64,000 nt of DNA from Flavobacterium foetidum (GTDB taxonomy: Bacteria; Bacteroidota; Bacteroidia; Flavobacteriales; Flavobacteriaceae): the NCBI RefSeq assembly GCF_004634245.1, contig NZ_SJTF01000006.1, positions 186,001 to 250,000 on the forward strand, written 5' to 3'. Below the pieces are notes generated by a model. That model had not been told where the DNA came from. It was given only the letters and a program-made list of their open reading frames with translations, and searched no databases. Both the position numbers and the translations under genes were made by a program. Shown here in pieces: positions 25,975 to 36,879 of this stretch. Positions within the stretch are counted from its first letter, which is position 1. Each line of letters begins with the position of its first letter.

Positions 25975-27525
25975 ATGAACGTCACCGATTATACCTACTT
26001 AATGAACAAACCCGAAGCTATTACAGAAAAGCAGACGGATGCATTAGGAAGTGTTCTGAATGAATTTCCGTATTTTCAAAGTGCACGCGCGCTTAGGCTA
26101 AAAGGGCTTTACATCCAGAATAGTTTTAAGTATAATTATGCTCTAAAAGTTACGGCGGCGCACACTGCAGATCGTTCCGTTTTATTTGACTTTATTACGT
26201 CTGAAAATTTTACAGCTATTCAGAATGATTTTTACGAACAAAAATTAAGAGACCTTCTTGAAATAAAAGTATTTGATAGCGAAATCATCTCTGCCGAAGA
26301 AATTCAGAAAGCGATTGAAGTAAAAATTGATCCCGTTGAACAGTCGATTTTAGATTCTATTAAGGAAGCATCGACTCCTGCTGAAAAATCACGAGAAGTT
26401 GAAGAACCTGTTGCCAATAATGAAGAACCTGTCGTGGTGACGACTGAAGAACCGATAATAGAAAAAGAACCGGCTCCGAATTTCCCTGAAATTGATCTTT
26501 CGATTTTTAATGCAATAAAAGAAGCACAAACGGTAACTTTTGAAAGACCAGAAAAAACTGAAGAACCAAAAGCAATTCCTGTTATTGACGACGCTATCTT
26601 TAAAACACTTAAAGAAGCCGAAAACGTAACTTACGAAAAACCGCAGCAAGAACAAGAGCCAAAAGTTGATCCGATAGAACGTTCTATCTTAAATTCAATT
26701 AAAGAATCTGAAACAGTTTCTGTTGTAGAACCTTCAGAAGCAGAAGAACCAAAAGTAGATTCTGGAATTGAACGCTCAATTTTAAGTTCTATCAAAGAAG
26801 CCGAAGCTGCATCTGCAGAAAAACCAGCGCAAATTGCAATTGAAGAAGAGGAAGATGATTCTGTAATCGAAGAAATGATAATTCCTGAATCACGTTTTGG
26901 CAGAATCGAAGAGTCAATTTTATCTTCAATAAAAGAATCTGCAGCCGTAGTTACTGAAGCCAAGGAAAATCTAAAAGAAGACATTGCCGAGGAGCCTGCA
27001 AAAGAAGAAATACCAACAGTTGAGGAAAAACCACTTGTAGAAGAAGAACAAACCGTTGAAATTCAACCCTTGCAAGACTCTGATAGTGAGAAACCCGTTG
27101 ACTTTTCGCTCAATGAAAAACATTCTTTTCAAGAGTGGCTGCAATTATCAAGAACAGAACCTATTGACCGCACAAAAGACGAAAATGAGAAGGCCGAAAG
27201 CAAGAGTCAAGAGGAAATAGTAAACGAGCAAAGACAAAAAAAAGCCGAAATAATAGATAAATTCATAGAAAATAATCCTAAAATTTCGCCGATAAAATCT
27301 TCCGGAATTAATATTCCTGTCGTTGCTCTTGACAGCAATAGCGAGGACAACTCCTATTTAATGACCGAAACTTTGGCCAGAGTGTATCTCGACCAAAAGA
27401 AATATACAAAAGCAATTCAGGCATATGAAATATTAATTTTGAAATATCCAGAAAAAATTAGTTTCTTTGCAGACCGCATAGCGGATATAAAGATTTTACA
27501 ACAAAATAACAATAACAATAATTAA
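25975..27525 (+). CDS. acidic repeat protein with C-terminal TPR-like segment
   Basis: A 516-residue protein with no signal peptide. The N-terminal 115 residues look helical. Residues about 120-325 hold six degenerate repeats with core IExSILxSIKEA spaced by Glu/Pro/Val-rich linkers (cores near 121, 174, 205, 237, 262 and 312). The C-terminus (about 460-516) ends in a helix pair resembling a tetratricopeptide unit (ALAEVYLDQKKYTKAIQAYE-like). The gene starts 57 bp after lptE and ends 3 bp before secG, so it may serve envelope biogenesis. I do not know a named family. Confidence 0.7.
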   Translation: MNVTDYTYLMNKPEAITEKQTDALGSVLNEFPYFQSARALRLKGLYIQNSFKYNYALKVTAAHTADRSVLFDFITSENFTAIQNDFYEQKLRDLLEIKVFDSEIISAEEIQKAIEVKIDPVEQSILDSIKEASTPAEKSREVEEPVANNEEPVVVTTEEPIIEKEPAPNFPEIDLSIFNAIKEAQTVTFERPEKTEEPKAIPVIDDAIFKTLKEAENVTYEKPQQEQEPKVDPIERSILNSIKESETVSVVEPSEAEEPKVDSGIERSILSSIKEAEAASAEKPAQIAIEEEEDDSVIEEMIIPESRFGRIEESILSSIKESAAVVTEAKENLKEDIAEEPAKEEIPTVEEKPLVEEEQTVEIQPLQDSDSEKPVDFSLNEKHSFQEWLQLSRTEPIDRTKDENEKAESKSQEEIVNEQRQKKAEIIDKFIENNPKISPIKSSGINIPVVALDSNSEDNSYLMTETLARVYLDQKKYTKAIQAYEILILKYPEKISFFADRIADIKILQQNNNNNN

Positions 27526-27528
27526 CTA

Positions 27529-27864
27529 ATGAGCACATTTTCAATTTTTTTAGTTTTAATCACAATAGTTTGTTTTCTATTGATCGTAGTTATCATGGTA
27601 CAAAATCCTAAAGGAGGCGGATTGTCTTCTACTATCAGCGGAACGCAAATGTTGGGTGGTGTACAAAAAACTACCGATTTCCTAGACAAAAGTACTTGGA
27701 CATTGGCAACTATTTTGATTGTATTGATTTTACTTTCAAGCTTAAGCTTCTCAGGAACTTTGAGCGACACTAATTCTAAAATCATTGACAGAACCGAAGC
27801 TCCTGCAAATACACCTGCTGTTCCGTCACAAGGAACTCCTGCAGCACCTGCTCCTGCTAAATAA
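27529..27864 (+). CDS. secG: SecG, Sec translocase subunit
   Basis: A 111-residue protein with two transmembrane helices (about 3-22 and 60-78) and the family element MVQNPKGGGLSSTISG between them. SecG assists SecYEG-dependent export in the inner membrane. The C-terminal Ala/Pro-rich tail is typical of Bacteroidetes. 3 bp after the repeat-protein gene, so they are probably co-translated. Confidence 0.95.
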   Translation: MSTFSIFLVLITIVCFLLIVVIMVQNPKGGGLSSTISGTQMLGGVQKTTDFLDKSTWTLATILIVLILLSSLSFSGTLSDTNSKIIDRTEAPANTPAVPSQGTPAAPAPAK

Positions 27865-27884
27865 TCAGAACTTGATATAGATCT

Positions 27885-27917
27885 AATGCCAGCCTGTCAA
27901 AGCTGGCATTTTTTTTA
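27885..27917 (+). terminator. intrinsic terminator after secG
   Basis: A 9 bp perfect stem (AATGCCAGC/GCTGGCATT) with an 8-base loop, followed by T8, 20 bp beyond the secG stop. Confidence 0.9.
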
Positions 27918-28007
27918 GGAAAAAATGTCAGTTTTACTAGCATGGCACAATTTCTGAAAGTTCTTAGAACAATTAAAAATTGTATAACTTAATAATAATA
28001 TAAAATC

Positions 28008-28283
28008 ATGGCTTTAAACATTAAACCGCTTTCAGACCGCGTACTTATTGAACCTGTTGCAGCTGAAACTCAAACTGCTTCAGGAATCTTTATTCCGGAT
28101 ACTGCCAAAGAAAAACCGCAAAAAGGAACTGTAGTGGCAGTAGGAAATGGAACTAAAGATCATACTATGACCGTAAAAGTTGGCGACACTGTTCTTTATG
28201 GCAAATATGCAGGAACAGAATTAAAACTTGAAGGAACTGATTATTTGATTATGCGTGAGGACGATATCCTTGCAATTATCTAA
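28008..28283 (+). CDS. groES: GroES co-chaperonin
   Basis: A 91-residue Cpn10 protein: [10 protein letters not shown] at the N-terminus, the mobile loop [14 protein letters not shown] (residues 18-31) and a C-terminal roof strand. It caps GroEL. No CIRCE element (TTAGCACTC-N9-GAGTGCTAA) is visible upstream, so HrcA control is not supported. Confidence 0.98.
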   Translation: MALNIKPLSDRVLIEPVAAETQTASGIFIPDTAKEKPQKGTVVAVGNGTKDHTMTVKVGDTVLYGKYAGTELKLEGTDYLIMREDDILAII

Positions 28284-28335
28284 AAAAGCATTGTATTAAG
28301 TACAAAGTAAAAGATTTAAAACTTTATCGACTTGA

Positions 28336-30000
<1,665 letters not shown>

Positions 30001-30021
30001 TTCATTCTCTTCTTGAAACTT

Positions 30022-30057
30022 AAAAGCGTCGGATTTCTTTATCTGGCGCTTTTTTTT
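30022..30057 (+). terminator. intrinsic terminator after groEL
   Basis: Stem AAAAGCG/CGCTTTT with a long loop, then a T8 run, 21 bp beyond the groEL stop. The T-run leads directly into the nested repeat that starts at 30059. Confidence 0.7.
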
Positions 30058-30058
30058 A

Positions 30059-30325
30059 GCCACAAATTACACAAATTTTCACGAATTATTTTTTCAATCT
30101 TTTGTGTATATTTTAATTAGCCACAGATTACACAGATTAAAAGGATTTTTATTTTATGCACATCATAGGTTCTAAAAATGAAATTTATCTGCTTAATCTG
30201 TAAAATCTGCGTGAAAAATTTTAAATGTATTCAATAAAGAAATCATTTTAATCTGTATAATTTGTGTAATCTGTGGCAATTTTTCACAAGCAGAATCATT
30301 CGTGGAAATTAGTGCAATTAGCGGC
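30059..30325. repeat. nested inverted repeat without a gene, same family as the GxxExxY cassette arms
   Basis: Outer arms 30059-30089 and 30294-30325 are inverted copies with about 5 mismatches in 30. Inside lie a second pair, 30120-30150 and 30240-30277 (GCCACAGATTACACAGATTA type), and a central AATCTGCGTGAAA motif. The outer left arm is 28/31 identical to the left arm of the GxxExxY cassette. The element fills most of the 405 bp gap after groEL and carries no reading frame, so it may be a non-autonomous relative with a second repeat inserted in it. Confidence 0.65.
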
Positions 30326-30375
30326 TACCATTTTTTATTTAACATTCTCTTTTTCTTTAAAAAATCTGTTATCTC

Positions 30376-30383
30376 TAACTTTG
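30376..30383 (+). promoter_or_regulatory. -7 box TAACTTTG before the ENPP-like gene
   Basis: A perfect TAnnTTTG 22 bp before the ATG at 30406; a -33 box is not clear. Confidence 0.5.
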
Positions 30384-30405
30384 CAGTTATAATAAAATTC
30401 ACAAA

Positions 30406-31605
30406 ATGAAAAAATATTTTACCGCGCTCCTATCTCTATTTTTCTTCACAATTTCATTCGTTTTACAATCTCAACACAACAAAGACAACTATGTTGTTTT
30501 AGTTTCAATGGATGGATTTCGATGGGATTACGGCAAAATATATAATCTTCCGAACCTAAAACAAATTTCAAAAGAAGGTGTTCATGCCAAATCAATGAAG
30601 CCTTCGTATCCAACCAAGACTTTTCCAAATCATTATTCAATTGTAACTGGACTTTATCCAGATCATCACGGAATTATAAATAACGTTTTTTTCGACGCAT
30701 CTTTAAACCAAACTTTTTCGCTATCTAGCAATGCCAAGAATGATTCTCGTTTCTATGGCGGAAATCCGATCTGGAATCTGGCAGAACAGCAAGGCGTAAA
30801 AACGGCGTCTTTTTTTTGGCCAGGTTCTGATATTGACAAAAGAAATCCGAGTTATTTTAAAAATTACGATGGTAAAATTCCATACGGAGCCAGAATCGAT
30901 ACAGTGATAAAATGGTTACAATTACCAGAAAAACAAAGACCTCATCTGGTAACTTTGTATTTTGACGAACCCGATCATACAGGACATAATTTTGGTCCGC
31001 TTTCGCCACAGACAGAAAAAGCAGTCATTAGAATGGATTCGATTATCGGTGAATTATCAAGAAGACTGAACAAATTGTCGATTGGAAAACAAATCAATTT
31101 AATCATCGTTTCTGACCACGGAATGGCCGACATCAACAATGATAAAAAAGTAGCCATTCTCGATTATCTCAAACCAGAATGGCTGGGTTATAAAGATGTC
31201 GTAAATCCGATTATGAGCTTACAAGCAAAATCCGGATTTCAGGATTCTATCGCAAATGCTTTAAAAAAAGTGCCACACATTATATTCTGGAAAGCTTCTG
31301 AAGTGCCAGAACGATTGCATTACGGAACAAACCCTCGTGTGCATGATTTTGTTATCGAAGCAGAAAAAGGTTGGAGTTTAGTAAGCAAAGAAAGTACGCA
31401 TATAAAAGGCGGAACTCATGGTTACGACAACAACGAAAAGGATATGCATGCTATTTTTTACGCAAAAGGTCCTGCTTTTAAAACCAATAAAAAAGTAAAA
31501 ACTTTTCCGAACGTTTCAGTTTACCCTTTAATTGCACATATTCTCGGACTGCAAATTGGCGAGATTGACGGGAAGTTAAAAGATGTAGACGCCATGCTTC
31601 GCTAA
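30406..31605 (+). CDS. secreted nucleotide pyrophosphatase/phosphodiesterase (ENPP family)
   Basis: A 399-residue protein with a signal peptide (about 1-22, ending LQSQ). The alkaline-phosphatase-type fold shows Asp36 (SMDGFRWDY), the nucleophile Thr72 in PTKTFPNHY, VTLYFDEPDHTGHNFGP, VSDHGM and a final GTHGYDN, which together supply the six ligands of the two zinc ions. ENPP enzymes hydrolyse nucleotide or phospholipid phosphodiester bonds outside the cytoplasm. Here it is probably periplasmic and used for phosphorus or nucleotide scavenging. Substrate not predictable. Confidence 0.92.
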   Translation: MKKYFTALLSLFFFTISFVLQSQHNKDNYVVLVSMDGFRWDYGKIYNLPNLKQISKEGVHAKSMKPSYPTKTFPNHYSIVTGLYPDHHGIINNVFFDASLNQTFSLSSNAKNDSRFYGGNPIWNLAEQQGVKTASFFWPGSDIDKRNPSYFKNYDGKIPYGARIDTVIKWLQLPEKQRPHLVTLYFDEPDHTGHNFGPLSPQTEKAVIRMDSIIGELSRRLNKLSIGKQINLIIVSDHGMADINNDKKVAILDYLKPEWLGYKDVVNPIMSLQAKSGFQDSIANALKKVPHIIFWKASEVPERLHYGTNPRVHDFVIEAEKGWSLVSKESTHIKGGTHGYDNNEKDMHAIFYAKGPAFKTNKKVKTFPNVSVYPLIAHILGLQIGEIDGKLKDVDAMLR

Positions 31606-31700
31606 TTAGAAAATGAGATAATTTTAATCAATAATACCTGTTGGTGAATTTTTTTTTTTCAATTCTATTAAATCAGCGTAGATATAAATCTGTCTAAATC

Positions 31701-31739
31701 AAAAGGCTTTAGTTGAATTACAATCAATTAAAGCCTTTT
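31701..31739. terminator. hairpin terminator downstream of the ENPP-like gene
   Basis: An 11 bp perfect stem (AAAAGGCTTTA/TAAAGCCTTTT) about 95 bp after the stop codon, with A- and T-runs at its ends so it could work in both directions. Confidence 0.6.
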
Positions 31740-31815
31740 CTGTTATTCAAAAACCTTTTTAAGGCTATTTGCTCTTATTACAACCAATAACTTTCAAAGT
31801 GTAAATACAAATGCT

Positions 31816-31986
31816 ATGAAAAAAGTTATTACCATTCTTGTCGCTATTCTATATTTTAGCACTTTCCTTTTAGCAAAAAAATATCCTGACATTCATATTT
31901 TAATTTTCTTTTCAGGAGTATTTGCCGGTCTTGCAATTGTCTTTTTCATCTATAAAACGTTTTCAAAAAAGAACAAAACGTATTAA
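31816..31986 (+). CDS. small two-helix membrane protein
   Basis: A 56-residue frame from ATG (31816-31818) to TAA. It encodes MKKVITILVAILYFSTFLLA, a hydrophilic turn (KKYPD) and a second helix (about 27-46), ending in a Lys-rich tail. The helix-turn-helix hydropathy and basic ends are what a real small inner-membrane protein shows, though its shortness means chance cannot be excluded. It stands alone between the ENPP gene and the SDR gene. Confidence 0.5.
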   Translation: MKKVITILVAILYFSTFLLAKKYPDIHILIFFSGVFAGLAIVFFIYKTFSKKNKTY

Positions 31987-32122
31987 ATATATTAAATTGG
32001 AAAATGTGCAATGTGAAAATTAGATAATAATGGCAATTTCAGCAAACTCTAAAGTTCGGCTAAAGCCTTTTGATATTATAAATTCAACCTCCAGATAAAT
32101 CTGAAGGCAATTAAAAAACAGC

Positions 32123-32154
32123 AAACCAGACAGGTTTTAAAACCTGTCTGGTTT
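32123..32154. repeat. perfect 32 bp palindrome
   Basis: AAACCAGACAGGTTTT followed by its exact reverse complement, with no loop. As RNA it would fold into a hairpin with a tight turn. It lies 53 bp beyond the SDR stop (minus strand) and has no T-run, so it is a weak terminator candidate. Perfect palindromes of this kind look like a dispersed short repeat. Confidence 0.6.
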
Positions 32155-32206
32155 ATTACGTAGCTTAAACTACATTTTCTAATTTCCTAATTGACAAATC
32201 ATCTCA

Positions 32207-33046
32207 TTAAAAATTAGTCGAAACAGAAACCTCTTTCCATTTCCCCAATTCATCTTGAACGCTGGCAATTTTCTGATTTGCCATATTAAAGGCATCTTCT
32301 CCTAAAAACAAGTGTAACGGCGGATTTTGATCCTGACTCACTTTGATTAAAGCTTCTGCCAATTTTACTGGATCTCCCGGCTGATTTTCGTTGATATCCT
32401 CTTTATGAGCGCTTTGAGATTGTCTCACCTCCTTGTACTCCGCTATTGGGTTTTCTGGCAATAAAAGCGAACTGTCTTTTAAGAAATCGGTTCTAAAATA
32501 CCCCGGATAAACAATTGTTGCGTGAACTCCAAAAGGTTTTATTTCTGCCGCTAGAGATTCGGTCAAACCGGCAACTGCAAATTTGGTCGAGCAGTAAATT
32601 CCCCAACCCGGAAATTCTCCATAATACCCTCCAACAGAAGAAATATTAAAAATATGCCCAGATTGATTCGTACGAAGAATCGGCATAGTGTGTCTGATTA
32701 CATTCAATAATCCGAAAACATTTACTTCGTAATTTTTTCTGGCTTCTGCATCGGTCAGTTCTTCTAAAGCTCCTAATAAACCGTAACCAGCATTATTCAC
32801 CAAAACATCAATTGTTTTAAAATGGTTTACAGTTTTATCAATAGCCGTTTTTACACTTTTTTCGTCCACCAAATCCATTTCTAGAGGAAGGAAATTTTCA
32901 GACGAACTTCCTAATACCGCAATTAAAGAAGCCTCACTTCTTGAAGTCGCCGCCACTTTAAAACCTTCTGCTAAAAGTTTTTTAGCCAATTCTAATCCGA
33001 GTCCTTTTGATGCACCTGTGATAAACCAAACTTTGTTATTTCCCAT
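32207..33046 (-). CDS. short-chain dehydrogenase/reductase
   Basis: The start at the ATG at 33044-33046 gives MGNNKVWFITGASKGLG, with the TGxxxGxG cofactor motif at residues 10-17; a longer frame adds 12 basic residues without homology. The 279-residue product has NNAG (the NAG motif), a catalytic Ser in ISSVGG and YCSTK (YxxxK). Classical SDR with NADP preference suggested by the Ser/Arg after strand 2 (TSRSE). Substrate unknown. The adjacent AraC regulator 57 bp upstream on the same strand may control it. Confidence 0.9.
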   Translation of the reverse strand: MGNNKVWFITGASKGLGLELAKKLLAEGFKVAATSRSEASLIAVLGSSSENFLPLEMDLVDEKSVKTAIDKTVNHFKTIDVLVNNAGYGLLGALEELTDAEARKNYEVNVFGLLNVIRHTMPILRTNQSGHIFNISSVGGYYGEFPGWGIYCSTKFAVAGLTESLAAEIKPFGVHATIVYPGYFRTDFLKDSSLLLPENPIAEYKEVRQSQSAHKEDINENQPGDPVKLAEALIKVSQDQNPPLHLFLGEDAFNMANQKIASVQDELGKWKEVSVSTNF

Positions 33047-33079
33047 GATTTTTAAATTTTTACGTTTATAATGATAGGA

Positions 33080-33087
33080 CAAAGTTA
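33080..33087 (-). promoter_or_regulatory. -7 box TAACTTTG, candidate SDR promoter
   Basis: A minus-strand TAnnTTTG 33 bp before the chosen SDR start codon. It supports the shorter start, because the longer frame begins at 33082, inside this box. Confidence 0.55.
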
Positions 33088-33139
33088 TGGGCGAAGTACT
33101 TCCTAAAAATTAAAGCATTCAAGCAATAAGTTGCAAAAA

Positions 33140-34048
33140 TCAATCAATTTCTGCTAATCGATAGTTTTTAGGCGAAACTTGAACATTTTTTTTGAAGAAA
33201 TTAATAAAATGAGATAATTCATCAAAACCTAAACACCAGGCAATTTCATTGATATTCCAATTCGTTTGTTTTAAAAGAATCATCGCTTCCTGAACAATTC
33301 TTTCAGAAACAATCTGCGAAGTGGTTTTGCCTGTGGTTTCTTTCAAAGCCTTATTTAAATGATTAACATGTACGTTTAACTGATTGGCATATTCTGAAGG
33401 CGAACGGAAATTAATCTGTTGCGAGATGGACTCGACAGGAAATTGTCGTTCTAGCAATTCCATAAACAAGGAAGAAATCCGAATTGTAGCGTTCGATTTG
33501 CTGTATAATGAAGCAGTTACCGTTTGCGTTTTCAAAGCAAGATGAATAATCTCGAAGACCAAATTTCGCAACACATCGTATTTAAAAGCATAATCAGAAT
33601 TGATTTCGTCAAACATTCTCAAATACACTGCTTTTAAGGATTCTGCTAAATCAGCAGAAATTGGAACAACCGGATTTCCGCCTGGCTGAAACAAAGGATA
33701 TTCTTTTAAATTTCCGAATTGACTAAAAAATGCATCGGTAAAAATGCAGAAAAATCCCGTCTGGTTTTCATCAATATGCTCCCAACTATATGGAATCTGC
33801 GGATTGGCAAAAAACAATGCCTGATCTTCTATCGAAACGACTTTATCGGCATAATGCACTTTGTTCCTGCCCACGATCAAACTGATTTTATAAAAGTCTT
33901 TTCGAGTGTATGGCAATGGATTACAAGTGCTTCCGATATAGTCGTCCAACTTAAAAACATTAAAATGTCCGATCTCTTTTTTAAGGTTCTCGGGCATCCC
34001 GTTAATTTTAACGGTGTAAAAATCTTCTAGGGTTTCTGTGAGTTTCAT
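33140..34048 (-). CDS. AraC-family transcriptional regulator
   Basis: A 302-residue protein. The N-terminal half (1-180) looks like a cupin ligand-binding domain. The C-terminal part holds two helix-turn-helix units: VHVNHLNKALKETTGKTTSQIVSERIVQEA and INEIAWCLGFDELSHFINFFKKNVQVSPKNYR, the AraC signature. Probably activates or represses the neighbouring SDR gene; such AraC/SDR pairs are common. Ligand unknown. Confidence 0.92.
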   Translation of the reverse strand: MKLTETLEDFYTVKINGMPENLKKEIGHFNVFKLDDYIGSTCNPLPYTRKDFYKISLIVGRNKVHYADKVVSIEDQALFFANPQIPYSWEHIDENQTGFFCIFTDAFFSQFGNLKEYPLFQPGGNPVVPISADLAESLKAVYLRMFDEINSDYAFKYDVLRNLVFEIIHLALKTQTVTASLYSKSNATIRISSLFMELLERQFPVESISQQINFRSPSEYANQLNVHVNHLNKALKETTGKTTSQIVSERIVQEAMILLKQTNWNINEIAWCLGFDELSHFINFFKKNVQVSPKNYRLAEID

Positions 34049-34408
34049 TTTGTAAAGTTACAAAAATCAATCTTTGGTTAATTTCACGAATAGAAATTTT
34101 ATCCATTAGATTATTTTTTAGGCAACTTATACCTGTGTTGGCGTAAAACTGGAATAAAAACCTAAGATAACACACACAGGCAAAAAAAATGTCGACAGCT
34201 TACAAAGTTAATGCATGCACTCTTGGTTATCTATGACGCCTATTATTACTAGTTAAGTACTATTCATTAAATACACATTTTTTATTATTAATGTTGATTT
34301 TCATAAATTCCCGAAACATTATAAATCTTTTAACTATGACAGATAAATATTACAATTAATTTTACAATCGTCTTATTGATATCATAATTCCTTTAATATC
34401 TTCTTTGT
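34049..34408. other. 360 bp intergenic region between divergent AraC and secreted-protein genes
   Basis: AT-rich, with no open frame of note. On the minus strand TAACTTTA, one mismatch from the -7 consensus, lies 3 bp before the AraC ATG. On the plus strand TTCTTTG runs into the ATG at 34409 but lacks the leading TA. No hairpin with a T-run and no repeat found. Confidence 0.5.
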
Positions 34409-36775
34409 ATGAAATTATTCATCAGGTTTTTTAGCTTCTTATTCTGCCTACAGTCCTTTTCGCAAACGAATAACAATCAAGACAAAATTTCAAAATACCT
34501 TACGGACTATTTTTCACAAGACCGCGAGATTATCCATGTGCAATTCAATAAAAATCTTTTTACAAATAATGAAGATATTGCCTTCAAAGGGTATATTCTC
34601 AGTAAAAACAGCAATATCCCAAACAGCAATACTACAAATGTCCAATTAATTATTTATAATGAAGAAAATCAAATAATTCAGAAACAATTGCTTTTTGCGC
34701 AGTCTGGTGTTTTTTCTGGGGGAATTCACTTAAGCGAAAAATTTAAGTCTGGCAAATACCATTTTCATTTCTATACAAACTGGATGAACAATTTTAAGGA
34801 AGACGATTCTTTTAATCAAACAATTGAAGTTATTGATAAAAATACACCATATGCATTTGAAACCAATGAGCCTAACTGGAAAACAGCATCGATAAGTTTA
34901 TTTCCCGAAGGAGGAATTATAGTAAATGGCATCATTAATCTGATCGGAATTAAAATTACCGACTGTAACAAAATAGGAATAGAAATACCAGATGGGGTTA
35001 TTTTAGATTCTAAATCAAATGAAATCACACACTTTCGTACTAACCAAATGGGAAACGGAGTTTTTTACCTAAGACCCGACTTAAACGAAAAATATACTCT
35101 TAAAATAAATAATGAAAAACTAAAAATAGAACAGCCTCTAGGCAAAATCGAAGAAACCGGAATTGTTTTAAGCGTTCCCAATAATCCTGCAAGAAGCAAT
35201 TTACTTGTAGTTCTAAAGACAAATGAAAAAGGGCTTCAATCTTATCAAAATAAAAAATTTACCATCCTTATTCAACAAAATGGAAATTTTATGCAACAAG
35301 AAGTTACCTTCGCCAATAATAAGACAGAACAACCATTTTATTTTGACAAAAAATATTTATCTAATGGCGTAAATACAGTTAGAGTATTGGATGAAGATTT
35401 AAATGAAATTACAGAACGATTAACTTACATTGAGGAAGGCAAAAATCTGTCTACCGCAATAGATGCAAAAGCAACCGCTAACGACAGCATTATAGTATCG
35501 GGAAAAACAGACGCCAACAAAGTACATTTAAGTATTAGTGTTCTTCCTGAAAAAAACGTCTGCATCAATCAAAAGAAAACAATTTTAGGCACTTTTTACC
35601 TAAATGCCTATTTAGAGAAACCTGAAAATGATACTTATTTTTATTTCGACCCAGATAATATAAGACGGAGACAAGATATAGAGTTTTTATTGCTGAATCA
35701 GAAGAGAGGAAAATATTTATGGGAGAATATTAAATCAGGAGCACCAAAAATTAGTTTTGAATTTGAAAAGGGAGTCACAATAAATGGAAAAGTAGACAGC
35801 GAACTTAAACCGAATCCTAAAAACAAAATTTCTCTTGTTGCATTAAAAAATAATCTATTTGACCAGACCACTATCAATCAGAATAATGATTTTAAATTTG
35901 AGCATCTTTTTGTTCAGGATTCGACTTTTTTAGCTTTACAAATTACCAATGACAAAAACGCTACTTTGAATACAAAAGTAGAAGCGAGAATTAGTCGAAA
36001 CGAACCTAGATTTGTTTTAGGACCGTCTTTTGAAAAAGCACTTTGTCCAATTACAAAAGCCACCGACAATGTTTTTAATTTTCAACCGCCAACAACAAAA
36101 GGAACTGATTTAAAGGAAGTAACGATTAAAAACACTTTCAAAAAAGAGGTTTTTACTCATAAAGCAGACATGAGTCCTATGGCCCAAGCCTTTAAATTCG
36201 GCGACAAAGATTACGGAACTGTTTTAAACTTCCTTTCTTTTCATGGATATAAGACAGGCGTTAATACCAATGATGGCGAGGTGTATATAAAAGATAGCAG
36301 AAGTTCTTATCTAGGAGATTCGGCAGGTTCGCCAAATGTTTATATTGACAATTTATTAGTCTTCGACTTTAATCAGCTTTTTAATATTACCTTAAATCAG
36401 ATAGATGAAATCTATATCGATAAATCTGGAAGCTCAGATATTTCGACCGCAGGTCATGGTACAATTAAAATTTTCATGAAAACCGGACAAAACAATAATT
36501 CTTTTAAAGCAAAGTTCACGACGCTGATTGCAACAAAAGCTTTCGCACAAAACTTCATCTACAAAAGTGCGCCATTCGAAAATCAGCAGGAATTTAATTA
36601 TTTCGGCACCTTGAACTGGTCGCCAAACATCGATTTAAGCGATCATTCAGACTATCAGATTAAAATTCCAAAAAACCAGCAAAAAGAAATACAAGTTTTA
36701 ATAGAAGGTTTTAGTGATGAAGGACAATTAATTTCGGAAGTTAAAAAAGTTTCTGTTGGAGGAAATTTTAATTAG
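34409..36775 (+). CDS. large secreted protein, macroglobulin-like N-terminus and plug-like C-terminus
   Basis: A 788-residue protein with a signal peptide (about 1-18, ending SFSQ). Residues about 40-135 (VQFNKNLFTNNEDIAFKGY then GVFSGGIHLSEKFKSGKYHF) read like an MG2-type beta-sandwich, as in bacterial alpha-2-macroglobulin-like proteins. Residues about 600-700 (NVYIDNLLVFDFNQLFNI, DEIYIDKSG, GHGTIKIFMKTG) resemble a TonB-receptor plug domain, but no barrel follows. This domain pattern is familiar from uncharacterised Bacteroidetes outer-membrane-associated proteins. Role unknown. Confidence 0.75.
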   Translation: MKLFIRFFSFLFCLQSFSQTNNNQDKISKYLTDYFSQDREIIHVQFNKNLFTNNEDIAFKGYILSKNSNIPNSNTTNVQLIIYNEENQIIQKQLLFAQSGVFSGGIHLSEKFKSGKYHFHFYTNWMNNFKEDDSFNQTIEVIDKNTPYAFETNEPNWKTASISLFPEGGIIVNGIINLIGIKITDCNKIGIEIPDGVILDSKSNEITHFRTNQMGNGVFYLRPDLNEKYTLKINNEKLKIEQPLGKIEETGIVLSVPNNPARSNLLVVLKTNEKGLQSYQNKKFTILIQQNGNFMQQEVTFANNKTEQPFYFDKKYLSNGVNTVRVLDEDLNEITERLTYIEEGKNLSTAIDAKATANDSIIVSGKTDANKVHLSISVLPEKNVCINQKKTILGTFYLNAYLEKPENDTYFYFDPDNIRRRQDIEFLLLNQKRGKYLWENIKSGAPKISFEFEKGVTINGKVDSELKPNPKNKISLVALKNNLFDQTTINQNNDFKFEHLFVQDSTFLALQITNDKNATLNTKVEARISRNEPRFVLGPSFEKALCPITKATDNVFNFQPPTTKGTDLKEVTIKNTFKKEVFTHKADMSPMAQAFKFGDKDYGTVLNFLSFHGYKTGVNTNDGEVYIKDSRSSYLGDSAGSPNVYIDNLLVFDFNQLFNITLNQIDEIYIDKSGSSDISTAGHGTIKIFMKTGQNNNSFKAKFTTLIATKAFAQNFIYKSAPFENQQEFNYFGTLNWSPNIDLSDHSDYQIKIPKNQQKEIQVLIEGFSDEGQLISEVKKVSVGGNFN

Positions 36776-36879
36776 TGAATATGACAATTAGAAAATTTGA
36801 TAATTCTTTAAATTAATCAATTTGGAATTTGGACCCGAGCGATAGCGAACAGGCGAAGTAATTTCAGCTATTGGTATTT

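Noticed and set aside
27943..27957. TGGCAC followed by AATTTCTGA before groES, resembling a sigma-54 promoter
   Set aside because: The -12 element should be TTGC; CTGA lacks the essential GC, so this is probably chance.
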